Shown here: positions 1 to 9,315 of the stretch, piece by piece
Layout: each line of letters opens with the position of its first letter
Numbering within the stretch: position 1 is the first letter of the stretch
Assembly: GCA_024743255.1 (NCBI GenBank)
Contig: JANSWY010000005.1
Location: forward strand, 62,001-126,000
Origin: a bacterium
GTDB taxonomy: Bacteria > Bacteroidota > Bacteroidia > Cytophagales > Cyclobacteriaceae
DNA: 64,000 nucleotides
Direction: 5' to 3'
The notes under the pieces: generated by a model
Seen by the model: the letters and a program-made list of their open reading frames with translations, nothing else
Databases searched by the model: none
Told to the model about the DNA's origin: nothing
Program-made: the position numbers and the translations under genes

Positions 1-65
1 TAAGGACTATTACAGTCAACAAAACCAATTCTTCGAACTCACCTAGCTTAGTCTTTTTCATTATA

Positions 66-117
66 TTATTCGTAATTGCAGTAAATATAATGAAATTATT
101 TTATTCGTAATTGCAGT
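66..117. repeat. 17-bp perfect direct repeat, 35-bp period
   Basis: The 17-mer TTATTCGTAATTGCAGT occurs at 66-82 and again, identical, at 101-117. It lies just beyond the stop of the minus-strand kinase gene, in an AT-rich stretch with no gene. The copies could be a duplicated fragment, a protein-binding pair, or the edge of a longer repeat that continues left of the window. No function can be assigned from this alone. Confidence 0.8.
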
Positions 118-137
118 TTTAATAAAATCTCAATGAA

Positions 138-1904
138 CTAGCTTTGAAAGCGGACGGTAAATGTAGTCCCTTCGCCTTGTATGGTTACATAGGAAATATC
201 TGCTCTAATCATATCTACATAGGATTTCACAATTGACAAACCCAGCCCAACTGTCTCTTCTCCAGCAGTGGGTTGAGCACTTAACCTGTGAAATTTCTTA
301 AATAGATTCTTTTGATCTTCTTCGGAGAATCCAGGACCTTGGTCAGTAATATGAACTAAGGGTGCACCATCTTCAATTAGTGCATTAACCGTTACTTCAG
401 ATTGGGGTTCACTGTATTTTATAGCATTAGAAAGCAGGTTGTCAATTACCTGATTCGTATAAAATCTATCAGCGAATACTATTAGTACTTCCTCAACATC
501 ATGATTTACTTTAATACCTTTCTTATTAGCTTTTGATTCATAATCTCTCAAAACTCCTACAACTACCTCAGAAAGATTGAACCGTTCCATCACAAGGTTT
601 CTTTTACCGGATTCAATGGCATCCACATCGAGTATTTTGGTAATCATTGAAGCCATTTTCTGTGAAGACTTAGTGACATAACTATTGAGTTTCTTATCCT
701 CTTCAGTGAGATTCGGGTTCTCCTTGAACATTAATGAAATATTGAGAATATTGGACAATGGTGACCTTAAGTCGTGAGCCAGAATATTGATTAGGTCATT
801 TTTTTCATCATTTAATTTCTTCAGTTCTTTGTTTCGGTCGGCGATAGTTTCATTTTTCTCAGTCAATAATAGATTAGCCTTTGTTTTAATTCTAAACCTT
901 ACCAGAATAGCTAAAAACAACATTACCACTATTGTAATCCCCAAAATCAATATGTTTGTGAGTTCCCTCCTTTCCTGTTCTCTCCTTGAGGCTTCCAATA
1001 ATTCCTGGTATTGCAGGTCCTTTTCTCTATTGGAAATTATGATTTCCTCATAAGGGCCAATTTCAGCTGAAGTTGCGATTCTATCGATTATATTGGTTGC
1101 CCCTTCACCAAGATACTTGACCACAATTCTTTCTTTATCAACTAAAAACTGTTCACTACTGAAATAATCTGTAACTGGGCTTTCCCAATCACTATTCTTG
1201 GGATAGACCATTGCAATTCCATCTAATTTGAGTGGATAAAAGAACTGTCTTCTAATCGTTGAAGAATTATCCAGAGCAACCAAAAAATTGGATAAATCGA
1301 TATAACCAAAGCCATTTTCGAGGTTTTCTATTTTTTCAATAATCTGGCCACTATTCTCAACATATTCGTAATCGAAATTTATCTCCAGATCGTCCTCCAA
1401 TTTCTCCAATGCTGTGATGTAAGTAGTATTTGGTATAGTTACAGCAGTCATATTTTGAAAGACTTCTCTAAACTCTTCTCCTCCTTGAGCTATAGGAATT
1501 TTAGAATTGGATATCAAAACTGAGATATCTGATAAATACGGTGGTGTGAAGTTTAAATATTGCCTTCTTTCTTCAGTGATTGATATAGATGACGACCCGA
1601 AGGATGCTCCGCTCTTGTTTCTAACAATATCCAGTACCTCGTTAAAACTTTTGGTTTCTTCCCATTCTAACTCAAGATCAACCTTATATTTCGTTTCAAG
1701 GTACTGGACAAAAGACAAAGCCAGCTCATGCTCAACGCCATCAAGGATATCCTTAGAACTTGAAATTGAAATGTTATTGGGGTACCAATAGAATGTAACA
1801 GTCCCCTCCTTCTTGTTTAGAATGGTAGTCCAGTCTTCATCATCTTGCGCGAGAAGGCTGGTAGTTATTAGATTCAAAAGCATGAAAATCAGAAATCTTC
1901 CCAT
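138..1904 (-). CDS. Sensor histidine kinase with periplasmic solute-binding domain
   Basis: A membrane sensor kinase of 588 residues when started at the ATG at 1902-1904. An in-frame ATG 20 codons upstream exists, but the inner one opens directly with a signal peptide (MGRFLIFMLLNLITTSLLAQ). Residues about 25-275 look like a bacterial extracellular solute-binding domain family 3, as in BvgS-type sensors. A membrane segment lies near 320-342, followed by a short coiled coil. The HisKA H-box has His377 (AHDLRSP) and the HATPase_c has an N-box (DNLLSNAIKY), DQGPGF and VGLGLSIVKS. It is complete. No response regulator is adjacent, so it is an orphan kinase here. The ligand cannot be read from sequence; by family it would be an amino acid or similar small solute. 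Confidence 0.88.
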   Translation of the reverse strand: MGRFLIFMLLNLITTSLLAQDDEDWTTILNKKEGTVTFYWYPNNISISSSKDILDGVEHELALSFVQYLETKYKVDLELEWEETKSFNEVLDIVRNKSGASFGSSSISITEERRQYLNFTPPYLSDISVLISNSKIPIAQGGEEFREVFQNMTAVTIPNTTYITALEKLEDDLEINFDYEYVENSGQIIEKIENLENGFGYIDLSNFLVALDNSSTIRRQFFYPLKLDGIAMVYPKNSDWESPVTDYFSSEQFLVDKERIVVKYLGEGATNIIDRIATSAEIGPYEEIIISNREKDLQYQELLEASRREQERRELTNILILGITIVVMLFLAILVRFRIKTKANLLLTEKNETIADRNKELKKLNDEKNDLINILAHDLRSPLSNILNISLMFKENPNLTEEDKKLNSYVTKSSQKMASMITKILDVDAIESGKRNLVMERFNLSEVVVGVLRDYESKANKKGIKVNHDVEEVLIVFADRFYTNQVIDNLLSNAIKYSEPQSEVTVNALIEDGAPLVHITDQGPGFSEEDQKNLFKKFHRLSAQPTAGEETVGLGLSIVKSYVDMIRADISYVTIQGEGTTFTVRFQS

Positions 1905-1961
1905 TTGTTCTATGGTTAAGTTTATTTCTGGTTCCCTGCATGAAATATAGGCGTTATTGGA

Positions 1962-2013
1962 CAAATAAAAAGGCTTAGAATTGATTTTAGTTAAAAACCA
2001 GTTCTAAGCTTTT
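1962..2013 (-). terminator. Intrinsic terminator after the permease gene
   Basis: Arms at 1969-1983 and 1999-2013 can form a stem of about 15 bp with two G-U pairs and a 15-nt loop. On the minus strand it is followed by a U-rich tract (TTTTTATTTG). It lies 17 nt past the stop of the minus-strand permease gene, before the kinase start, so the two genes are probably separate transcripts. Confidence 0.75.
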
Positions 2014-2029
2014 ATTGTTTTCATTGTAA

Positions 2030-4474
2030 TTATTCGCTTCTTAGAGCACTTGCTGGGTTCATTGTTGCAGCTCTAAATGATTGAAGACTTACAGTAAGTA
2101 ATACCAACAATATCGTTGCAAATGAAGCTATGAGTAAACTAAAAGGGGAAATAGTGATACGATAATGAAAATCTTCCAACCATTGGTTTGCTGCTAAGAC
2201 AGTAATTGGAATGGCAATTACAATTGCGATCACTACTAGTATAATAAAGCGTCTGGAAAGCAGCACAACTACTTGAGTGATAGATGCGCCTAATACTTTT
2301 CTTACCCCTACCTCTTTCTTCTTTTGAGAAGCAATAAACATAATCAAGCCATATGAACCCAAACAGGAAATGAAAATGGCTAAAATTGCAAAGTATCCAA
2401 TCAGCTTACCAAAATTCTCCTGGCTTTGATAGGTTTGAGCCAGTGATTCATCAAGAAATGTGTGAGAGAAAGTTTCGTTCGGAAATATTGCGTTCCATTT
2501 TGCTTCTATCGCTTCTAAGGTACTAGGAATATTTTGGTTGGTTAGCTTGATAGAATATGTAGTAAATTGTGATGGAGAAACTTCCATAATAAGAGACCTC
2601 ATCTCTTGCGACAATGCTAGAAAATTAAAGTCCTTAGCAATCCCAACAACTTTTCCCTTCTTTCCTTCCAGGTTTATTGATTTTCCTATTGCTTCTTCTA
2701 TTGTGCCAAAGTTAAAGTCCTTTACGGCTCTCTCATTTATGATAAAAGCTTCATCTCTATCTGTTCCGAAACCTCTTGAAAAATCTCTTCCTTCAATTAT
2801 TTGAATTCCGTAAGTCTCAATAAAATCAAAGTCTACAGACATTACAGGTGAAAGCATATTATCTTCCGCAGTAAACCCTTCAGGAACAATATTTCTATTC
2901 ACCATTCCAAAGCCTGGAGGAACACTTGATAAAGTGCTATTCAATACACCTGGAATAGAGGCAATCTCATCTTCAAATGCTTTTAATTTCTTCTCTTTGG
3001 CTTCATCTGTGCCACCAAAAACTGAATTAAAATTATTACTCTGGATTGGAACAGTTATTAGATGATCCTTATTGAATCCTAGAGGATTATTTCTTAATAA
3101 ATCTAATTGATCAAATACAATCAAAGTACTGGAAACAAGCACAATAGAAATTACAAACTGCACGACTATTAATGTCTTTCTAAATGATAAATTGTCCTTA
3201 CCACTTTTTGCAAATCCTTTTAGGTTTCTCAAAGCCTGAAATCTTGCAACAAAGAATGAAGGATAAAGTCCAGCCAGGAAGCTTGTCAGCAACACCATAC
3301 CCAAAAATCCTAATACCACCATAGGGCTATTCAAGACTGATATCTCAAGTTCTTTTCCTGTCAATACATTGAGTTGTGGCAACAAAAGCATAGTGAACCA
3401 AACAGAGAGCACAGCAGCGATAAGCGTAGTTAAAAATGATTCCCCCAAAAACTGACTGATTAAACTTGACTTACCTGCTCCCATTACCTTTCTCATTCCA
3501 ATTTCTTTTTCTCTATCTAAAGATTTTGCCGTAGAAAGGTTAACAAAATTGATGCAAGCAATAACTAAAGTAAGTAGTCCAACAGCTATGAAGATGTAGA
3601 TAAAATCAATACTTCCAGGTGGTTCAGATTGAGCCATTACATCATCATTTAAATGGATATCCAGAAGAGGTTGCAGCTCAAATGATTGTCCTTTCTGTTG
3701 AGCTTCAGGTATTTTTTCTTTTATAAAGTCTTCAAATCTAGCATTCACGGCCTGAGCGTTTGATCCCTCTTTTAGCAGAACATAGGTTGGAGAATGCGAT
3801 ACCATCCAGTTCTGTTCAAAGTTATTGCGAATAGGTTCTCTCAGGGACTCTGGTTCCAGGTCATACATGTTGTCATACGGCAACAGCATGTCAAAATGCG
3901 TATGTGAGTTTGAAGGAAAGTCTTTTACAACCGCGCTTACTATAAATGACTGAGTGCCTTCCATGATGAGTGTCTTACCGACGGCACCTTCGTCACCAAA
4001 ATACTTCTTTGCAGTTTCCTCATTTAATACAACCGTGAAAGGTTTTTCCAGGGCCCCAGACAAATCCCCTTCCACAACTTCAAAATCAAATATTTGCACA
4101 ATCTCCTTGTCTGCGAAGTTCACATTTGATTCTTCAAATCTTTTCTCTTCTCTCCCATTTCCAGAAGGCACCTTGATACTAACTCCTCTTGAAAATAGCC
4201 TTGAAGACGCCTCGATTTCCGGAAAAAATGAATCAAGATTTTTTTTAAAAACTGGCGGTACTCTTGCTATATCAAAATCACTAATCTTGTATCTTAATCG
4301 ATAAATATTCTCCTTGTTACTATGAAATTTATCATAGCTCAATTCATCTGAAACAAACGTGAGAATAAGCATAGCACAAGTCAATCCCCCAGCAAGTCCG
4401 AAGATTGTTATGGCACTGAATGTTCTGTTACGGAGCATACTCCTCAAAGCAGTCTTAAAGTAATTTCGAAGCAT
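2030..4474 (-). CDS. ABC transporter permease, FtsX/MacB type, two-half
   Basis: An 814-residue inner-membrane permease of the large Bacteroidota MacB_PCD-FtsX family. It starts MLRNYFKTALRSMLRNRTFS, followed by a first membrane helix at about 18-42 and a periplasmic MacB-like core domain. A three-helix FtsX domain follows near 285-410 (conserved EIGMRKVMGA). The arrangement then repeats: a helix near 435, a second periplasmic domain, and a C-terminal FtsX domain near 690-805 (EVGVRKVLGA). The length is normal for fused two-half permeases. No ATPase gene is adjacent, as is common for this family; the partner is presumably elsewhere. By family, such permeases act in export of peptides or lipids or in mechanotransmission; the substrate here is unknown. 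Confidence 0.87.
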   Translation of the reverse strand: MLRNYFKTALRSMLRNRTFSAITIFGLAGGLTCAMLILTFVSDELSYDKFHSNKENIYRLRYKISDFDIARVPPVFKKNLDSFFPEIEASSRLFSRGVSIKVPSGNGREEKRFEESNVNFADKEIVQIFDFEVVEGDLSGALEKPFTVVLNEETAKKYFGDEGAVGKTLIMEGTQSFIVSAVVKDFPSNSHTHFDMLLPYDNMYDLEPESLREPIRNNFEQNWMVSHSPTYVLLKEGSNAQAVNARFEDFIKEKIPEAQQKGQSFELQPLLDIHLNDDVMAQSEPPGSIDFIYIFIAVGLLTLVIACINFVNLSTAKSLDREKEIGMRKVMGAGKSSLISQFLGESFLTTLIAAVLSVWFTMLLLPQLNVLTGKELEISVLNSPMVVLGFLGMVLLTSFLAGLYPSFFVARFQALRNLKGFAKSGKDNLSFRKTLIVVQFVISIVLVSSTLIVFDQLDLLRNNPLGFNKDHLITVPIQSNNFNSVFGGTDEAKEKKLKAFEDEIASIPGVLNSTLSSVPPGFGMVNRNIVPEGFTAEDNMLSPVMSVDFDFIETYGIQIIEGRDFSRGFGTDRDEAFIINERAVKDFNFGTIEEAIGKSINLEGKKGKVVGIAKDFNFLALSQEMRSLIMEVSPSQFTTYSIKLTNQNIPSTLEAIEAKWNAIFPNETFSHTFLDESLAQTYQSQENFGKLIGYFAILAIFISCLGSYGLIMFIASQKKKEVGVRKVLGASITQVVVLLSRRFIILVVIAIVIAIPITVLAANQWLEDFHYRITISPFSLLIASFATILLVLLTVSLQSFRAATMNPASALRSE

Positions 4475-4570
4475 ATAGTGATTTTTTGATAATCAACTAA
4501 CTTCAAAAACCATTCCATTACAAACATCTTACTGACTATCAGCTTCTTACATGATATAGCAATTAAAAAT

Positions 4571-4588
4571 TTGTTCATTATAGAACAA
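4571..4588. promoter_or_regulatory. Dyad TTGTTC-N6-GAACAA in a divergent intergenic region
   Basis: A 6-bp perfect inverted repeat with a 6-bp spacer sits between the divergent permease (starting at 4474) and FG-GAP protein (starting at 4737) genes. The size and symmetry fit an operator for a dimeric repressor or activator. This is a pattern call only; no second copy was found in the window. Confidence 0.3.
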
Positions 4589-4736
4589 TAGTGTGCACTA
4601 CTTTGAGATATATTTTGAGAAGTTCTCTCACTCCCACAATTCGTCACTTGACTCCTAATCTCGTGCTAATCACTCCAACCATCATGGGTGACAATATAAA
4701 ACAATGGTTCAAGAGTAAAGTCAAACAATTAATTCA

Positions 4737-6710
4737 ATGAGAAAGCTTTACTGCATTATAGTTTATATGATTCCGGGCCTGGTTGTCGGTCAGCAATTTG
4801 AAAAACTCACAAACACTCCAATTTCTGAAGGTGAGCATAGCTCCAGAGCAGCAACATTTGCTGATGTAAATGGTGATGGTCACTTAGATGTTTTTATAAC
4901 CAACGGGCTTGAGGCTGGTGAAAACAATCTACTTTACATTAACAATGGAAATGGCAACTTTACCCAGAACACCACCAGTGCCATTGCCAGAGACAGAAAA
5001 CCATCTGACGGTGCTACATGGGGCGATGTAGATAATGATGGTGACCTGGACTTGTATGTTGCAAACTGGTATGGGGAAGGAAATCTATTTTATATAAACG
5101 ATGGAGAAGGAAACTTCACTTTTCGTACTGTTACCTCGGGTGCACTTGGTGGGTTTTCAGAAACTGCCTCTTGGGGAGATTTAAATAATGATGGTTTTCT
5201 AGATTTATATGTAACAAATAGCCCACTGAGTGGAGGTGCACGGAACTTCTACTTCGAAAGCAATGGAGATGGTTCTTACACTCAAATAACATCAGACATC
5301 AATCAGGACTTTAACAATACCAGAAGTGTAAACATTATTGATTTTGATACAGATGGGGATATGGATTTATTTATATCAAATGAGTCTAACACTGCCAATA
5401 ATTTGTACGTCAATTCGGACAATGTATTTGCTAACTATGCTGGAAGCAATATTGTAAATGATGCAAACAACTCAACAGGAAGTAGTTGGGCGGATTATGA
5501 TAATGATGGGGATTTCGATTTGTATGTTGGTAACTTCAATCAATTAAATGCTCTTTATAGAAATGATGGTGAGGAATTTACCAAGGTTACTAATTCAGGA
5601 TTGACAGACACATTTGAGCCTTCATTCGGAACAATATGGGGTGATGTAGATAATGATGGAGATTTAGACTTATTTGAAGCTAATGGATCTTTTAGTAGCA
5701 GCGTGAGAAACCGAAACTATTTGTATCTCAATAATGGTGATGGCACATTCACGTCTGTAGAGGATGAATATATCACGAGTGAAGACGGTTGGTCTTTCGG
5801 TGCTGCTTTTGGCGATTATGATAAAGATGGTTTTTTAGATCTTATAGTTGCAAGAACATACAACCAAGCTCAGTCTAACTTACTTTATCACAATCTTGGA
5901 AATGAAAATAACTGGATCAATATCCATTGTGTAGGAACAGTGACTAACAAAGCAGCCATAGGTACCAGGGTTCGAGCGAAGGCTACAATATTTGGTGAAG
6001 AAGTATGGCAATTGAGGGAAATATCAGGTCAATCGGCTTACAATTGCCAGAACAGTCTTAATGTCCACTTTGGCTTTGGAGATGCTACCATTATTGATGA
6101 ATTAATTGTGGAATGGCCATCGGGTCAAACTACAAACCTTCAAAATGTTGCAGTAAATGAGTTTATAACTATAGAGGAAACACTTCCAGATGGATTCATT
6201 CGTGCAAATTTCACAATGGATGATGGTGAATTTATTGTTGGAGATGAGGTGACTTTTAAGAATCTAACCTTCTCTGATAATTCCTATGACCTCACTTACG
6301 AATGGGATTTTGATAGTGATGGCACAATAGACTCAAACGAAGAAAACCCAACATACACATATTCTGAATCGGGAACATTTGATGTGACTCTGATTGTCAA
6401 AAACGACATCAATTCTAATAGCAAAGTAAGAAGTCAATATGTGACAATTGGCAATGTCACTTCTTCAAAGGAATCCAGACATGGGAGTATACAGATCTAT
6501 CCTGTTCCTGCCAGATCAAATATTAACGTAAATGGTGTTAAACCGGGAAATGTTGTTCAGTTGTTGTCTCTCGGAGGCCAGATACTTAAACAACAGACAG
6601 CCGTAAAAAAGAATATTTCAATCAATACTGATGACTTAAAAACCGGAATATATCTGGTGTATATAATTAGCCCTGATGGATTGCAATGGAGCAAAATCTC
6701 AAAAATCTAA
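4737..6710 (+). CDS. Secreted FG-GAP/VCBS protein with ASPIC/UnbV, PKD and T9SS sorting domains
   Basis: A 657-residue exported protein. Residues 1-18 are a signal peptide ending in VVG before QQF. Residues about 35-410 hold repeated calcium-loop motifs such as DVDNDGDLDL and DYDNDGDFDL, typical of an FG-GAP/VCBS beta-propeller. An ASPIC/UnbV domain follows at about 415-485 (AIGTRVRAKA, LIVEWPSGQT) and a PKD-like domain at about 492-570 (YEWDFDSDGTID). The last 73 residues are a type IX secretion sorting domain (IYPVPARSNINV, LKTGIYLVYI). It should therefore be moved across the outer membrane and either released or attached to the surface. Its role may be adhesion or binding of a polymer; no catalytic motif is seen. 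It lies 71 nt upstream of the LytS kinase gene on the same strand. Confidence 0.88.
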   Translation: MRKLYCIIVYMIPGLVVGQQFEKLTNTPISEGEHSSRAATFADVNGDGHLDVFITNGLEAGENNLLYINNGNGNFTQNTTSAIARDRKPSDGATWGDVDNDGDLDLYVANWYGEGNLFYINDGEGNFTFRTVTSGALGGFSETASWGDLNNDGFLDLYVTNSPLSGGARNFYFESNGDGSYTQITSDINQDFNNTRSVNIIDFDTDGDMDLFISNESNTANNLYVNSDNVFANYAGSNIVNDANNSTGSSWADYDNDGDFDLYVGNFNQLNALYRNDGEEFTKVTNSGLTDTFEPSFGTIWGDVDNDGDLDLFEANGSFSSSVRNRNYLYLNNGDGTFTSVEDEYITSEDGWSFGAAFGDYDKDGFLDLIVARTYNQAQSNLLYHNLGNENNWINIHCVGTVTNKAAIGTRVRAKATIFGEEVWQLREISGQSAYNCQNSLNVHFGFGDATIIDELIVEWPSGQTTNLQNVAVNEFITIEETLPDGFIRANFTMDDGEFIVGDEVTFKNLTFSDNSYDLTYEWDFDSDGTIDSNEENPTYTYSESGTFDVTLIVKNDINSNSKVRSQYVTIGNVTSSKESRHGSIQIYPVPARSNINVNGVKPGNVVQLLSLGGQILKQQTAVKKNISINTDDLKTGIYLVYIISPDGLQWSKISKI

Positions 6711-6764
6711 CATACTCAAATTCACAACAACATGTATTTCTGAATAGTGATCTTCATAAAATTT

Positions 6765-6778
6765 GGTAGATTTCTACC
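6765..6778 (+). promoter_or_regulatory. Tight dyad GGTAGATTTCTACC next to a start codon
   Basis: A perfect 6-bp inverted repeat with a 2-bp centre ends 3 nt before the ATG of the LytS-like kinase gene at 6782. In RNA the loop would need to open to 4 nt, leaving a 5-bp stem over the ribosome-binding region. It could equally be a small DNA operator. Confidence 0.3.
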
Positions 6779-6781
6779 CTA

Positions 6782-7822
6782 ATGAATAGATTCAAAAATA
6801 CTTTAATAGTCAGGCTGTCAATTTGCATTGGATTGGCACTGCCTGCCTATTTCTTTTTGATGCTGATTCAAAACCGCTCTATCAGTGACATTACACTTTA
6901 TGGTTATGCCCAATATAGTGTTTTTGTTTTCATGTCACTTGTTGTGATGATGGAAGGACACCAGGCACTTAGCTTATTCTTAGAGGAGAGAATTCAATGG
7001 AATAGGAATTTTAGGAAACGATTATCTATTGAATTGTTGGCCACAATACTCTCAACTCCACTAATAACAACTGCTGGGTACTACACACTCTATCACTTTG
7101 TATGGGACTCTCCCATCTGGGTACCTTCCGCAATATTATACATTGGGTTAGGTCTTTTAATCTCAACTATTTTCATGGGTTTTGTTAATGCCGGGCTCCT
7201 AATAGATTATTGGAAAGAGGAAATTTTGAGGACTGAAAAACTTGAGAAAGAAAGTATACGTGCGAACCTAAATTCACTTCAATCTCAATTAAGCCCTCAC
7301 TTTATTTTCAACAACTTCAACAATCTCGATGAACTAATTGACGTGGATACAAATCAGGCCAGAACCTATCTGCACAAACTGGCTGATATATTTAGATATG
7401 TCATTGATTTACAAAACCAGCAAGTAGTTGATTTAGAGAAGGAATTCAACTTTCTGAATGACTACTATCACCTTATTAAACTGAGATTTAATGAACAATT
7501 AAATCTGGTTTTTCCAGATTTGAATGGATATGCCACTATGAAAATACCTCCGGCTAGTTTGCAATTAGTAATAGAAAATGTCATTAAGCACAATGAAATC
7601 TCTACGCGTTCACCCATTCAGGTAGACATGTATTTCCACAAAGAGCTTTTAATAATTTCCAATAACAAACGAGCAAAACTTACTCCTGTTGTAAAAACTG
7701 GGTTGGGATTAGAAAACCTAAGATTGAGGTATCAGTATCTAAGTAATATTGAACCAATCATCGAAGAAGATGATTACTCTTTTACTGTTAAATTACCACT
7801 GCTGAACATTGAAGAAATATGA
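6782..7822 (+). CDS. LytS-like sensor histidine kinase (His_kinase family)
   Basis: A 346-residue membrane kinase. Four hydrophobic segments (about 10-29, 43-62, 84-105, 118-140) form a membrane sensor region without a recognisable ligand domain. A short linker leads to the His_kinase domain with His173 in LSPHFIFNNFNNL; most relatives have NPHFLFN, so this copy deviates slightly. The ATPase part has an N-box (IENVIKHNE) and a GLGLENLRLRY glycine box. Its stop overlaps the start of the LytTR regulator by 4 nt (ATGA), a classic translationally coupled pair. The signal is unknown. It is the first gene of an apparent four-gene operon running to 10835. Confidence 0.9.
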   Translation: MNRFKNTLIVRLSICIGLALPAYFFLMLIQNRSISDITLYGYAQYSVFVFMSLVVMMEGHQALSLFLEERIQWNRNFRKRLSIELLATILSTPLITTAGYYTLYHFVWDSPIWVPSAILYIGLGLLISTIFMGFVNAGLLIDYWKEEILRTEKLEKESIRANLNSLQSQLSPHFIFNNFNNLDELIDVDTNQARTYLHKLADIFRYVIDLQNQQVVDLEKEFNFLNDYYHLIKLRFNEQLNLVFPDLNGYATMKIPPASLQLVIENVIKHNEISTRSPIQVDMYFHKELLIISNNKRAKLTPVVKTGLGLENLRLRYQYLSNIEPIIEEDDYSFTVKLPLLNIEEI

Positions 7823-8574
7823 ACATCCTGGTAATTGAAGATGAAAAACTAGCTGCTCAAAAACTGATTAAAGTTTTGAAAAAGTTGCTTCCAGATGCCT
7901 CAATTACAGGAAATCTGGAAACAATTGATGAATCAGTTGAGTATCTCCAAAATAAACAGCCTGATTTGATTTTTTTGGATATTGAATTATCAGATGGTAT
8001 CTCATTTGAAATCTTTAAACGGGTGACAGTAAGTTCCCCCATCATATTTACAACAGCCTACAATCAATATGCTATTCAGGCTTTTGAAGTGAACAGTATA
8101 GCATACCTGCTAAAACCAATAGCAGAATCAGCCGTAAAGTCAGCGGTTGATCAATATAAAGCTATGAGGAGTGCTTTTAGTAATACAAATATTACAGAAG
8201 TCCTAAAAACGCTTGATCTCAACAGGAAGTCATATCAATCTTCATTCCTTGTAAAATCCGGCACTAAACTTATACCAATTGAGATTGAACATATTGCCTA
8301 CTTCTTCGCATCTGACAAATGGACTTACTTAATCACAAGAGATAACAATAAATACATGCTTGATTTCACACTCAGTAAATTGGAAGAGCTTCTGGATCCA
8401 AAAATATTTCTCCGTGTGAATAGAAGTTACATATGCCAAAAAAATAGTATTGATTCCTTAGATTCTTACCATAATTCGCAAGTGCTGGTACAAATAAAAC
8501 CATCCCCGAAAGACCTGATTATTGTGAGTAGAAACAAAACCCCGATACTCAAAAAGTGGTTAATTGACGGTTAA
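7819..8574 (+). CDS. LytTR-family response regulator
   Basis: A 251-residue cytoplasmic regulator. The N-terminal receiver domain has the acidic pair at 7-8 (VIEDE), phosphoacceptor Asp54 (FLDIEL), TTAYNQYA and the conserved lysine in YLLKPI. Residues about 145-250 are a LytTR DNA-binding domain (LRVNRSYICQKNSID). It overlaps the upstream kinase gene by 4 nt and is the kinase's expected partner. LytTR proteins bind pairs of short direct repeats about two helical turns apart. I did not find a clear pair upstream of this operon, unlike the other two LytS/LytTR loci in the window. Confidence 0.92.
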   Translation: MNILVIEDEKLAAQKLIKVLKKLLPDASITGNLETIDESVEYLQNKQPDLIFLDIELSDGISFEIFKRVTVSSPIIFTTAYNQYAIQAFEVNSIAYLLKPIAESAVKSAVDQYKAMRSAFSNTNITEVLKTLDLNRKSYQSSFLVKSGTKLIPIEIEHIAYFFASDKWTYLITRDNNKYMLDFTLSKLEELLDPKIFLRVNRSYICQKNSIDSLDSYHNSQVLVQIKPSPKDLIIVSRNKTPILKKWLIDG

Positions 8575-8634
8575 CTGTTCATCTGATCCTATTCAGATTG
8601 CATAATAATCAATTAATTGACCCGTTATTGAAAT

Positions 8635-9315
8635 GTGTTATGCTGCAAAAAAAGTTATGTCCTTGGGATATGGCTTGTTATGACTATTATTCCTGTTGAG
8701 AATGAACTTGAACAGGTATATGATGTTATATACTCCTATCCTATTGAGCATTGGGACAAGTCCACAATAAATGCGATTTCAATTGGTGCACCTGAGTTGC
8801 TCCGATACAATCTCCTTTCGGATTTTCTAGAAACTTCAGCTTTAGAAATTATCTATGTCTCATACGGCAAAGAGAAAGCGAATTTCAGTATTGGTCAATT
8901 TCAAATGAAGCCATCTTTCATTGAACAGCTGGAAATTCTTATTAAATGTGACACTGAAATATCAGAATTTAAAGCCATTGCTGCATACAATTCTGATGTG
9001 GAAGAAGAGATCAGATCGGAAAGATTGCTCAGAATTAATGATTGGAATTACCAAATCAAATACCTCAAGGCTTTTCATCTTTATGCGAGCAAACACTATC
9101 AAAATCATCTCCAACATTTATGTGAGCCAGACCAGATAGCATTTATTGCTACAGCCTACAACATGGGGATAGGCACTTCAGCAGAAGACATTTTAAATTA
9201 TCAAGAAAAGCAAAACTTCCCTTATGGATCAGACTTTCAGGGAAAGCAATATTCTTATGGGGAGTTGAGCGCTACTATATTCCAACACTTAATTTCAAAA
9301 TCATGCCTCGATTAA
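8635..9315 (+). CDS. Lysozyme/transglycosylase-like protein of unknown function
   Basis: 226 residues from a GTG at 8635; an in-frame ATG at 8680 is a possible later start. The N-terminus has a weak hydrophobic stretch (YVLGIWLVMTIIPV). Two patterns recall the soluble lytic transglycosylase (SLT) fold: FSIGQFQMKPSF, similar to the G-x-MQ-x-MP block, and IATAYNMGIG, similar to the AYNxG block. Candidate catalytic glutamates lie near SALEIIYVSYGKE. By family it would cut peptidoglycan in the periplasm, but the match is by eye and partial. It lies 60 nt after the LytTR gene and overlaps the next lipoprotein gene by 13 nt, so it is probably co-transcribed with both. Confidence 0.6.
   Translation: MLCCKKSYVLGIWLVMTIIPVENELEQVYDVIYSYPIEHWDKSTINAISIGAPELLRYNLLSDFLETSALEIIYVSYGKEKANFSIGQFQMKPSFIEQLEILIKCDTEISEFKAIAAYNSDVEEEIRSERLLRINDWNYQIKYLKAFHLYASKHYQNHLQHLCEPDQIAFIATAYNMGIGTSAEDILNYQEKQNFPYGSDFQGKQYSYGELSATIFQHLISKSCLD

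Noticed and set aside
4444-4647. 67-codon minus-strand ORF
   Set aside because: It overlaps the start of the permease gene in another frame and covers the divergent promoter region.
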